A stretch of 24,448 nucleotides of DNA from Clostridiales bacterium (GTDB taxonomy: Bacteria > Bacillota > Clostridia > Clostridiales > Caloramatoraceae), in assembly GCA_026416355.1 (NCBI GenBank), contig JAOAFH010000142.1, positions 1 to 24,448 on the forward strand, in the 5' to 3' direction. Shown here in pieces: positions 1 through 6,153 of the stretch; the first letter of the stretch is position 1; each line of letters starts with the position of its first letter. The position numbers and the translations under genes were made by a program. The notes under the pieces were generated by a model. The model saw only the letters and a program-made list of their open reading frames with translations. It was not told where the DNA came from and ran no database searches.

Positions 1-1
1 T

Positions 2-139
2 GATATAAGGAAGGGTCATGTTATCATACCTTTTGGGCAGGACATAGATTTAAATTCACTAGTTAGGGGAAAAAACACAGACATAGGACTTTGTACAGTA
101 TTTCATAACATAGAGGTATATATTAAAAAAGGAGAATAG
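2..139 (+). CDS. C-terminal fragment of an unrecognised protein
   Basis: An open frame runs in from the left edge and stops at TAG 137-139, giving the last 45 residues of a protein. The visible part reads as a compact, non-membrane C-terminal end rich in Ile, Val and Gly, with a stretch HVIIPFGQDIDLNSL near its start and IKKGE at its end. I do not recognise the family. It ends 12 bases before the asparaginase start on the same strand, so the two may be cotranscribed. Codon use looks like the rest of the window. That it is coding is inferred from its open frame, the short gap to the next gene and protein-like composition; 45 codons without a stop is only moderate evidence. Confidence 0.6.
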   Translation, partial: DIRKGHVIIPFGQDIDLNSLVRGKNTDIGLCTVFHNIEVYIKKGE

Positions 140-151
140 GGGGAATAAATT

Positions 152-1159
152 ATGTCAGAGGTATTTGTGGAGGTTACTCGTGGCCCACTGGTTGAATGCA
201 TTCATAGGGGGGATGCAGTAGTTGTAGACAAAACTGGAAAGGTCTTGGCATATTCGGGGGATGCCTACAAGGTAACATATATCCGTTCTGCTGCAAAGCC
301 AATACAAACGATGAATGTAATTTTATCGGGTGCGGCAGATAGATTTAAGTTTAATGATAAAGAATTGGCGATAATGTGTGCATCCCATTATGGAGAGAAT
401 TTTCATGTAGATACATTAAATGAAATGCTCAAAAAAATAAATATAAAAAAAGAGGCTCTTTTATGTGGCGAGACTTACTCAATAAGCCAAGCATACAGAA
501 AAAAGCAAATGCTTGAAAATCATCAAATTACAACTTTAAATTCAGATTGTTCAGGAAAGCATATAGGAGTTGTGGCAACTTGTCTTCATAAGGGATACGG
601 ACTTATAGACTATAACACAAAGGAGCATCCTGTTCAAAGGGACACATTAGAAGTTGTTTCAAATGTTTGTGACATAGAAAAGGAAAAAATATATCTTGGA
701 GTAGATGGATGTAGTGTTCCTGTGTTTGGAATGCCACTATATAACATGGCACTAGGGTATGCAAGGCTCTCCACAGGCTATGGATTAAATGAAGAATTTA
801 GGGCGGCTGCTAAGAGGGTATATAATTCTATGATAGAATACCCTGAAATGGTTGCAGGTACAAATGGATTTTGTACCGAGCTTATGAAAGCTACAAATGG
901 CAAACTTATTGGAAAGCTTGGAGCAGAAGCTGTATATTGCATAGGTGTAAAAGATTTAGGAATAGGCATTGCTGTAAAAATTGAAGATGGCAACTATAGG
1001 GCACTTTATCCTGCTGTTATGAAGATTTTAGAGGATTTGAAAATATTAAATTACAGCGAGATAAATAAGTTAAGTCAATTTAAAAATCCACCAAACCTAA
1101 ATAATAAAGGAATTAAGGTTGGAGATATAAAGGCTGTTGTTGAAATAAAGAGGGTATAG
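152..1159 (+). CDS. Asparaginase, PF06089 (Rhizobium etli type II) family
   Basis: Predicted cytoplasmic L-asparaginase, hydrolysing L-asparagine to aspartate and ammonia. The 335 residues cover the full length of the PF06089 family, which is unrelated to the E. coli AnsA/AnsB fold. Family hallmarks visible in order are SAAKPIQ (about residues 46-52), SDCSGKH in the centre, VDGCSVP and AGTNGFC; these Ser/Lys/Cys-rich motifs line the proposed active site. There is no signal peptide. The start ATG 152 is preceded by AGGGGG (138-143) at suitable spacing. It lies upstream of the B12 promoter and riboswitch and has no metabolic link to the operon. No convincing terminator follows it, so some transcripts could run into the riboswitch leader. 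The family is clear; in vivo substrate preference is inferred. Confidence 0.88.
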   Translation: MSEVFVEVTRGPLVECIHRGDAVVVDKTGKVLAYSGDAYKVTYIRSAAKPIQTMNVILSGAADRFKFNDKELAIMCASHYGENFHVDTLNEMLKKINIKKEALLCGETYSISQAYRKKQMLENHQITTLNSDCSGKHIGVVATCLHKGYGLIDYNTKEHPVQRDTLEVVSNVCDIEKEKIYLGVDGCSVPVFGMPLYNMALGYARLSTGYGLNEEFRAAAKRVYNSMIEYPEMVAGTNGFCTELMKATNGKLIGKLGAEAVYCIGVKDLGIGIAVKIEDGNYRALYPAVMKILEDLKILNYSEINKLSQFKNPPNLNNKGIKVGDIKAVVEIKRV

Positions 1160-1178
1160 CATTTATTTAGCATAAAGA

Positions 1179-1230
1179 ATTAAAAAAATTCATACAATCT
1201 ATTGAAATATTTTTCTAATATGTGTAATAT
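1179..1230 (+). promoter_or_regulatory. Sigma-A-type promoter of the B12 operon with A-tract UP element
   Basis: TTGAAA at 1202-1207 and TAATAT at 1225-1230 are separated by exactly 17 bases, close to the vegetative consensus. An A/T tract at 1179-1190 sits just upstream of the -35 box, where an UP element would lie. Transcription would start near 1237, about 15 bases before the riboswitch aptamer. This is sequence-pattern evidence only; the start site is inferred. Confidence 0.7.
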
Positions 1231-1249
1231 ATATTTAGAAGTTAATATA

Positions 1250-1400
1250 TGCGTCAAGGGTGCTAATTTATTAGCTTAAAAGGGAAAGTGGTGAAAATCC
1301 ACTGCAGCCCCCGCTACTGTAGACGGAGACAAATCCTAACCACTGGGAAACTGGGAAGGTAGGAGGAGGAAGACCCGTGAGCCAGGAGACCTGCCTTTGG
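1250..1400 (+). ncRNA. Cobalamin riboswitch aptamer (Rfam RF00174 type)
   Basis: The conserved cobalamin-aptamer blocks occur in the right order. There is a closing helix candidate CAAGGG (1255-1260) with CCTTTG (1394-1399), a small hairpin GCTAA/TTAGC (1262-1275), and AGTGG/CCACT (1287-1303) closing the GGTGAAAATCC loop. Then come CCCGCTACTGT (1310-1320), CCACTGGGAAACTGGGAAGG (1340-1359) and GAAGACCCGTG, ending in the B12 box GCCAGGAGACCTGCC (1381-1395). In this class, adenosylcobalamin (or another cobalamin) binding folds the aptamer and represses downstream expression. Here it would repress the whole B12 operon when the vitamin is plentiful. The long peripheral part resembles adenosylcobalamin-type members, but ligand selectivity cannot be settled by eye. 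The edges are approximate. Confidence 0.96.
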
Positions 1401-1444
1401 TGTGCACATCCTTCGGAGGGAAGGGAATGGCAAACTGTAAATTC

Positions 1445-1472
1445 AAGCCTGCCCTTTTTGCAGGCTTTTTTT
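1445..1472 (+). terminator. Riboswitch expression platform: intrinsic terminator 1
   Basis: AAGCCTGC (1445-1452) pairs perfectly with GCAGGCTT (1460-1467) around a 7-base loop, and the stem runs into a seven-T run (1466-1472). It sits 45 bases after the aptamer, the expected place for a transcriptional expression platform. The 3' arm core GCAGG (1460-1464) could instead pair with CCTGC (1390-1394) inside the B12 box, a possible antiterminator partner when no ligand holds the box in the aptamer. The terminator is directly visible; the switching partner is inference. Confidence 0.9.
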
Positions 1473-1503
1473 GATATCTATCATTTAGAGTTTGAATTTT
1501 CAG

Positions 1504-1537
1504 AAAGCTCCCATTTCCTTTGGGAGCTTTTATTTTT
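1504..1537 (+). terminator. Second terminator-like hairpin directly before cobT
   Basis: A perfect 10-bp stem AAAGCTCCCA (1504-1513) / TGGGAGCTTT (1521-1530), with a 7-base loop TTTCCTT, is followed by the T-rich stretch TATTTTT (1531-1537). It is as strong as the first terminator and ends only a few bases before the cobT ribosome binding site. It may be a back-up terminator in tandem. Alternatively, because its loop CCTT (1517-1520) can pair with AAGG (1540-1543) of the ribosome binding site, it may be a translational control element. Confidence 0.8.
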
Positions 1538-1546
1538 GGAAGGGGG
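1538..1546 (+). promoter_or_regulatory. cobT ribosome binding site (decides start at 1553)
   Basis: GGAAGGGGG lies 6 bases before ATG 1553. An in-frame TTG at 1520 would give an 11-residue extension. That TTG lies in the loop of the second hairpin and has no ribosome binding site, so it is rejected. Confidence 0.85.
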
Positions 1547-1552
1547 ATTAAA

Positions 1553-2635
1553 ATGGATTTTTTAAATGAAAGTCTAAGTAAGATTAAACCATTATATGAT
1601 GACAAAATAAAAGAGGCATGGAGAAGAATTGATAATTTAACAAAACCAATAGGAAGTCTTGGAGAATTAGAGTCAATTGCAGCAAAGATGGCAGGTATAA
1701 CTGGGAATTTAGTTAATATGGAATTGAAAAAGAACATAGTTATTATGTGTGCAGACAACGGAGTGGTAGAAGAAGGGGTAAGTGCCTGCCCTAAGGATAT
1801 AACAAGGGTTGTTACAGAAAATTTCACAAGAGGAATAACAGGAGTTTGTGTATTTGGAGATTTTGTGGGTGCTGATTTGACTATTGTTGATATTGGAGTT
1901 GATGCAGATTTTGATAATCCTAAGATATTAAATAAAAAAGTTAGGAGAGGAACTAATAATTTTGTTAAAGGTCCTGCTATGGAATATAGTGAGGCAATCG
2001 AGGCAATAGAAACAGGAATTAGAATAATAGATGAGCTTGCTTACAAGGGGTATAACCTATTTGGAACAGGAGAGATGGGAATTGGAAATACAACAACATC
2101 TGCGGCTGTTTTATGTGCATTATCTGATTTAGATGCTGAAGTTGTAGTTGGAAAGGGAGCAGGGCTTACAGAAGAACAATATAGAAATAAAATAGATGTA
2201 GTTAAGAGGGGACTTGAGATAAATAAGCCAGATAAAGACAATCCAATAGACGTTTTGGCAAAGGTTGGTGGACTTGATATTGCAGGTCTTTGTGGTTGCT
2301 TTATAGGTGCTGCAAAAAATAGAGTTCCTATTGTAATTGATGGGTTTATTGCATCTGCTGCAGCCCTTTGTGCTGTGAGACTAAACCCACTAGTTAAGGA
2401 CTATATTTTCCCATCCCACATGTCTGCTGAAGTAGGTGCTAAATATATGATGAAAGAGATTGGGCTAGAGCCAATGGTTAATTTGAAAATGAGACTCGGT
2501 GAAGGTTCAGGTTGTCCATTTGCCTTCTTTATAATAGAGGCATCACAAAAAATGATGAAGGATATGGGAAGTTTTGAAGATGCCAATATTGTTAATGATT
2601 TTCTTGTGGATATAAGAGAGGAGAAGGCAATATGA
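1553..2635 (+). CDS. cobT: Nicotinate-nucleotide-dimethylbenzimidazole phosphoribosyltransferase CobT
   Basis: CobT activates the lower-ligand base: it transfers phosphoribose from nicotinate mononucleotide to dimethylbenzimidazole (or a related base) to give alpha-ribazole phosphate. The 360-residue product matches the family length. The signature RLGEGSG carries the catalytic glutamate at residue 317, the same number as in the Salmonella enzyme. Other hallmarks are CADNGVVEEGVS (about 67-78), GTGEMGIGNTT (171-181) and a C-terminal Ser/Ala-rich segment. The start is ATG 1553, chosen for its strong ribosome binding site. It is the first gene after the riboswitch leader and its TGA overlaps the cobU ATG. 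The gene sits far from the corrin-ring genes but next to cobU, cobS and cobC, which use or clean up its product. Confidence 0.97.
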   Translation: MDFLNESLSKIKPLYDDKIKEAWRRIDNLTKPIGSLGELESIAAKMAGITGNLVNMELKKNIVIMCADNGVVEEGVSACPKDITRVVTENFTRGITGVCVFGDFVGADLTIVDIGVDADFDNPKILNKKVRRGTNNFVKGPAMEYSEAIEAIETGIRIIDELAYKGYNLFGTGEMGIGNTTTSAAVLCALSDLDAEVVVGKGAGLTEEQYRNKIDVVKRGLEINKPDKDNPIDVLAKVGGLDIAGLCGCFIGAAKNRVPIVIDGFIASAAALCAVRLNPLVKDYIFPSHMSAEVGAKYMMKEIGLEPMVNLKMRLGEGSGCPFAFFIIEASQKMMKDMGSFEDANIVNDFLVDIREEKAI

Positions 2636-3168
2636 TTATTTTGGTAACAGGAGGAGCAAGGTCTGGTAAAAGCACGTTTGCAGAAAATATTTTTAGAGAT
2701 AAAAAAGATGTAGTTTACATTGCAACGGCATTAGTTTCAGATGAAGAGATGGAGCAAAGAATAAACCTGCATAGGCAAAGAAGACCTTATAATTGGAGAA
2801 CATTTGAGGGCTATAAAAGTTTAAATAAGGCTGTAGAAAATGAAGAAAATTACTTGCTTGACTGTATAACAAATATGGTTTCAAATATTATGTTTGAAAA
2901 TACGTATAGTGAAGAAAAAATATCTGAAGAAATTAAGAAGGAAGTAGAGGATAAAGTAATAAACGAAATAAAGTTACTTATAGATGAAATCAGAAAAAAA
3001 CAAGGCAATTTAGTAATGGTTACAAATGAGGTTGGAGATTCTATTGTTCCTGAAAACCATGTGGCTAGGGCCTTTAGAGATATTCAAGGAAGAGTAAATG
3101 CAAGGCTTGGCAGTCTCTCGGATGAAGTTTATTTAGTGGTTTGTGGACAGCCTCTTAAAATAAAATGA
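2632..3168 (+). CDS. cobU: Adenosylcobinamide kinase / adenosylcobinamide-phosphate guanylyltransferase CobU
   Basis: A bifunctional enzyme that phosphorylates adenosylcobinamide and then transfers GMP to give adenosylcobinamide-GDP, the substrate of CobS. The 178 residues are of normal CobU length. A P-loop GGARSGKS occupies residues 7-14, and the HRQRR motif at 47-51 places the histidine expected to be guanylylated at residue 47 (His46 in Salmonella). NEVGDSIVP (residues 132-140) and the FRDIQGRVNARL stretch near the C-terminus are further CobU hallmarks. Start ATG 2632 overlaps the cobT stop in an ATGA, so it is probably translationally coupled. No anomalies are visible. Confidence 0.97.
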   Translation: MIILVTGGARSGKSTFAENIFRDKKDVVYIATALVSDEEMEQRINLHRQRRPYNWRTFEGYKSLNKAVENEENYLLDCITNMVSNIMFENTYSEEKISEEIKKEVEDKVINEIKLLIDEIRKKQGNLVMVTNEVGDSIVPENHVARAFRDIQGRVNARLGSLSDEVYLVVCGQPLKIK

Positions 3169-3905
3169 TAAAATCATTTATTCTATCACTACAATTTTTA
3201 ACTAGACTGCCAATCCCAATAGCTGTTGATGTAGATAGAAAAACTATTGCGAAGGGGACATATTTTTACCCATTTGTTGGAACAATTATTGGACTTTGTA
3301 CGTACATTCCATATTTTTTGCTTTATAAGTTTGACAAGGACATAGCTTCTATTGCAGTAGTTTTAGCAATTGTTTTAATAACAGGAGGATTTCATTTAGA
3401 TGGCTTAGCCGATACATGTGACGGATTCTTCTCATCAAGAAAAAAGGAAAAAATACTTGAGATAATGAAGGACTCAAGGGTTGGAACATTTGGAGCAGTT
3501 GCTATTTTCTTTGACTTATTAACAAGATATGTAGTTTTATCAAAAATTCCAACCTCTAAAATGATTTTTGCACTTGTATTTTCAATAGCATTTGCAAGGC
3601 TTACTGCTGCATTTATGTTTAGCTTTGGTAAAAGTGCAAGAAAAGATGGACTTGGTGCAATGGTAACTGAAAACAACTCAAGGGGATACTATTTGGCTTC
3701 GGTTATTACTTTTATTCCTATTTCATTTTATTTCATAGGGAAATATTCTATTTTGATATTTATAGCAGATTTATTATTTGCAGTTTTACTTATGATTAAG
3801 TCATATAAGACAATAGATGGTCTAACAGGTGATGTCTATGGTACATGTAGCGAAGTTTGTGAAATAATTGGATTTTTAATTATCCTTTGTTCCTCTAGGT
3901 GGTGA
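3165..3905 (+). CDS. cobS: Adenosylcobinamide-GDP ribazoletransferase (cobalamin synthase) CobS
   Basis: An integral membrane enzyme joining adenosylcobinamide-GDP to alpha-ribazole (or its phosphate) to finish the nucleotide loop. The 246-residue sequence has several hydrophobic segments (about 36-54, 61-75, 110-125, 130-148, 180-215). The family signatures are GGFHLDGLADTCDG (74-87), the acidic metal-binding motif, and KDSRVGTFG (102-110). The N-terminal FLTRLPIP is also typical. ATG 3165 overlaps the cobU stop as ATGA. Its C-terminus overlaps the ribosome binding site of cobC, so the two genes are tightly coupled. Length and motifs are complete. Confidence 0.97.
   Translation: MIKSFILSLQFLTRLPIPIAVDVDRKTIAKGTYFYPFVGTIIGLCTYIPYFLLYKFDKDIASIAVVLAIVLITGGFHLDGLADTCDGFFSSRKKEKILEIMKDSRVGTFGAVAIFFDLLTRYVVLSKIPTSKMIFALVFSIAFARLTAAFMFSFGKSARKDGLGAMVTENNSRGYYLASVITFIPISFYFIGKYSILIFIADLLFAVLLMIKSYKTIDGLTGDVYGTCSEVCEIIGFLIILCSSRW
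3897..3905 (+). promoter_or_regulatory. cobC ribosome binding site (decides UUG start at 3911)
   Basis: AGGTGGTGA lies 5 bases before TTG 3911. GTG codons at 3899 and 3902 would lie inside this site and have no Shine-Dalgarno of their own. The TTG start also gives the usual short family N-terminus before the RHG motif. Confidence 0.75.
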
Positions 3906-3910
3906 TAGTT

Positions 3911-4480
3911 TTGACTAATTTATATCTTTTAAGGCATGGAAGTGTTAAGGGAAATGAAGAAGGAAGATATATAGGAAGGCTAGATGAGGAGCTTTCAGAA
4001 TTAGGACATAGACAAGTTAAAGTTTTAAGAGAATCAATTAATATTGATTTTAACAAAATTATTTCAAGCCCACTTAAAAGATGTGTTCAAACTGCAGACT
4101 ATTTTGGAAACCCAATGATAGATGAAAGACTTTTAGAACTTAATTTTGGAATATTTGAAGGAAAAACATATAAAGAACTTGGTGAACAATATAGAGAAGA
4201 ATATAAAATGTGGTCTTTAGACTATAAAAACTACAAAATTCCTAAAGGTGAGAGTTTGATGGATTTATTTAAACGGGTAGAGGATTTTTTGACTAATATA
4301 AATAAAGATGATGGCAACATTTTGATTGTTACTTCAGGTGGAGTAATAAGATGTATGCTTTCTTTGGTTTTAGATAGCTATGACTATTTTTATAAATTTC
4401 AAATTGATAATTGTAGACTGTCGACAATAACCTTAAATGAAGGTTATTGGTATATAAAAAGTCTTAATGGAGGGGTATAA
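3911..4480 (+). CDS. cobC: Alpha-ribazole phosphatase CobC-like, histidine phosphatase family (second catalytic His replaced by Ser)
   Basis: By family and position this is the phosphatase that removes the 5' phosphate from alpha-ribazole phosphate or adenosylcobalamin phosphate. With the UUG start at 3911 the product has 189 residues, normal for the family. The nucleophile motif LLRHG places His at residue 9, SSPLKRCVQTA (52-62) supplies the second phosphate-binding Arg (R57), and ELNFGIFEGK (76-85) carries the acid residue. The second catalytic histidine, usually in a (S/T)HGGV motif, is absent. The sequence reads VTSGGVIR with Ser142 (codon TCA 4334-4336) at that position. The gene is otherwise intact. 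It may have reduced or altered activity, or another residue may compensate. The gene abuts cbiM with no intergenic base. Confidence 0.88.
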   Translation: MTNLYLLRHGSVKGNEEGRYIGRLDEELSELGHRQVKVLRESINIDFNKIISSPLKRCVQTADYFGNPMIDERLLELNFGIFEGKTYKELGEQYREEYKMWSLDYKNYKIPKGESLMDLFKRVEDFLTNINKDDGNILIVTSGGVIRCMLSLVLDSYDYFYKFQIDNCRLSTITLNEGYWYIKSLNGGV

Positions 4481-5182
4481 ATGAATAGAAAAAAAATAGT
4501 GATTTTTTCTGCACTACTTTTATTACCTAAAATGGCATATGCAATGCACATAGGGGAAGGTCTTCTGCCACCTGCTTGGGCAGCTATTTACTATGTTGTA
4601 ATGCTTCCGTTTGTAATAACGGGAGCCCTAAATGTTAAAAATGCAAAGGATAAAGACATAAAAATGCTAATTGCCCTATCAGGTGCATTTATATTTCTAT
4701 TATCTGCCCTTAAACTTCCGTCAGTTACAGGTTCATGCTCACATCCAACAGGAACAGGACTTGCAGCAATATTGTTTGGCCCATTTGTAACATCATTTTT
4801 ATCAATGATAGTACTTATTTTCCAAGCACTACTTTTAGCTCATGGCGGTATAACAACATTAGGTGCAAATACTTTTTCAATGGGGATTGTTGGACCATTT
4901 GTTTCATTTTTTATATTTAAGATTTTAAAAAATAAAAATAGAAATTTAGCAGTATTTTTAGCAGCTGCGTTAGGTGATTTTACAACCTATATTGTAACTT
5001 CGATACAACTAGCTCTTGCTTTTAACAAAGCAGGATTTATGGCTTCATTTATAAAGTTTGTTTCTATATTTGCAGTAACACAAATACCTCTTGCAATTAT
5101 GGAGGGAATTTTAACAGTAGTAATTTATGATTACATAACTAAACATGCAGAAGATGAACTTAAACTATTGGAGGTGAAATAG
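4481..5182 (+). CDS. cbiM: Cobalt ECF transporter substrate-binding membrane protein CbiM
   Basis: The S-component that captures Co2+ for the energy-coupling-factor cobalt importer. The 233 residues include an N-terminal signal-like segment (basic NRKK, hydrophobic 6-16, then AYA at 19-21) followed by MHIGEGLLPP. In CbiM proteins this Met-His pair sits at the N-terminus and helps bind the metal, so signal peptidase cleavage after Ala21 would expose it. The motif SCSHPTGTGLAA (about 85-96) and several membrane segments are as expected for the family. The start directly follows the cobC stop, with GGAGGGG a few bases upstream. Partners cbiN and cbiQ follow immediately. No ATPase gene is present with them. 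Confidence 0.96.
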   Translation: MNRKKIVIFSALLLLPKMAYAMHIGEGLLPPAWAAIYYVVMLPFVITGALNVKNAKDKDIKMLIALSGAFIFLLSALKLPSVTGSCSHPTGTGLAAILFGPFVTSFLSMIVLIFQALLLAHGGITTLGANTFSMGIVGPFVSFFIFKILKNKNRNLAVFLAAALGDFTTYIVTSIQLALAFNKAGFMASFIKFVSIFAVTQIPLAIMEGILTVVIYDYITKHAEDELKLLEVK

Positions 5183-5458
5183 ATGAAAAGAAAAAATATG
5201 ACATTACTTTCAATCTGTGCACTTCTTATAGTAGGTTCACTTGTTTTGGGCTCTAAAGGAGGAGAATTTGGTGGTGCAGATGACCAAATAGAAGAAAAAA
5301 TTGTTCAAATAGATAAAGATTATGAGCCTTGGTTTAGTTCAATATGGGAACCACCGTCAGGTGAAATAGAAAGTTTACTTTTTGCACTTCAAGCTGGAAT
5401 AGGTGCATACTTTATAGGCTATTATGTGGGAAGGAAAAAGCATGTTAAAGAATGTTGA
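5183..5458 (+). CDS. cbiN: Cobalt transport auxiliary protein CbiN
   Basis: A small auxiliary membrane subunit that works with CbiM in cobalt uptake. The 91 residues have the CbiN plan: an N-terminal membrane helix (about 7-24), a soluble acidic loop containing GGADDQIEE and the YEPWFSSIWEPPSGEIESLLF stretch (residues 47-67, split by family-typical Trp and Pro residues), and a second membrane helix (about 62-82) ending in a basic tail GRKKH. Start ATG 5183 follows GGAGGTGAAATAG with the Shine-Dalgarno inside the end of cbiM. Its 3' end overlaps the beginning of cbiQ. Confidence 0.95.
   Translation: MKRKNMTLLSICALLIVGSLVLGSKGGEFGGADDQIEEKIVQIDKDYEPWFSSIWEPPSGEIESLLFALQAGIGAYFIGYYVGRKKHVKEC
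5428..5434 (+). promoter_or_regulatory. cbiQ ribosome binding site (favours start at 5442)
   Basis: GGGAAGG lies 7 bases before ATG 5442. The earlier in-frame ATG 5424 has only a weak upstream site and would place this sequence inside the coding region. Confidence 0.65.
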
Positions 5459-6137
5459 TTTATATTCAAGGCATAGCATGGCAAGACAAATACATCCAGC
5501 CGAAAAGTTTGTATTTTGTGTTGCCACAATAATAATAACAAGTTCAATTACTAATTATTATATTATTTTATTAAACATAGCCCTCACAACAATTCTTCAC
5601 ATATATTTTAAAACACCTTTTAAAATGGTGTTAAAGTTTGCCTCAGGGATACTAGGCTTTAGTCTAGTATCTGGGGCAATATTTTCCCTAGATTTAGGCT
5701 TGAATTTTTTTATTATTATATTTTTGCGTTCACTAAACTCATCATTAGCATTAACATTTTTGATTTTTACAACACCACTTGAGGATATTTTTTCATATTT
5801 AAAGAAATTTAAATTTTTAACGGACACTGTTGACATAATGGACATGATGCTTAGGTTTTTATATGTTCTTGAAGATGAGATAAATATTATAAATTTATCA
5901 ATGAAATCAAGAGGAGGATTTTTAAACTTAAAATCGAAAATAAGGGATACAGCAAAAATGGCAGCTGTACTTTTTATAAATACTTTGAAAAGATACTTTG
6001 AAATAAAAGATGGAATGAATTCAAGATGCTATACTGGGAAACATGCAAATCTAAAGGAATTTAAATTTAATTTAAAAAGAGTTTTTGCAATAGGCATTTA
6101 TATATTATTTTTAATTGCTATGAATATATTAATTTGA
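5442..6137 (+). CDS. cbiQ: Cobalt ECF transporter T-component CbiQ
   Basis: The transmembrane coupling (T) subunit of the cobalt importer, linking the CbiM substrate unit to the ATPase. The 231-residue product starts MLKNVDLYSRHS, typical of CbiQ, and has membrane segments at about 23-55, 64-82, 86-112 and 211-230. The cytoplasmic coupling region carries the two Arg-containing motifs of T-components: MKSRGG (154-159) and MNSRCYTG (192-199). It overlaps the end of cbiN by 17 bases. In many bacteria cbiO (ATPase) follows cbiQ; here a 16-base gap leads straight into cbiP, so the ATPase must come from elsewhere in the genome. An ATG at 5424 is a less likely alternative start. Confidence 0.93.
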   Translation: MLKNVDLYSRHSMARQIHPAEKFVFCVATIIITSSITNYYIILLNIALTTILHIYFKTPFKMVLKFASGILGFSLVSGAIFSLDLGLNFFIIIFLRSLNSSLALTFLIFTTPLEDIFSYLKKFKFLTDTVDIMDMMLRFLYVLEDEINIINLSMKSRGGFLNLKSKIRDTAKMAAVLFINTLKRYFEIKDGMNSRCYTGKHANLKEFKFNLKRVFAIGIYILFLIAMNILI

Positions 6138-6153
6138 TTTTGGTGGTGATTAT

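Noticed and set aside
1177..1191. GAATT-AAAAA-AATTC inverted repeat after the asparaginase gene as a terminator
   Set aside because: Only five A/T-rich pairs and no T-run; more likely an A-tract UP element for the promoter.
1520..1552. TTG start giving an 11-residue N-terminal extension of CobT
   Set aside because: The codon lies in the hairpin loop with no ribosome binding site; ATG 1553 has a strong one and the family N-terminus.
1377..1565. Plus-strand open frame of 62 codons over the B12 box and terminators
   Set aside because: It covers the conserved aptamer end and both hairpins, and has no ribosome binding site or protein-like features; it is not a leader peptide.
1336..1827. Minus-strand open frame of 163 codons across the riboswitch and the start of cobT
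   Set aside because: It is antisense to a structured RNA and a clear gene, has no recognisable domain, and its composition reads as a shadow.
4735..4920. Plus-strand 61-codon open frame inside cbiM
   Set aside because: It is fully inside cbiM in another frame, with no start site and no recognisable features.
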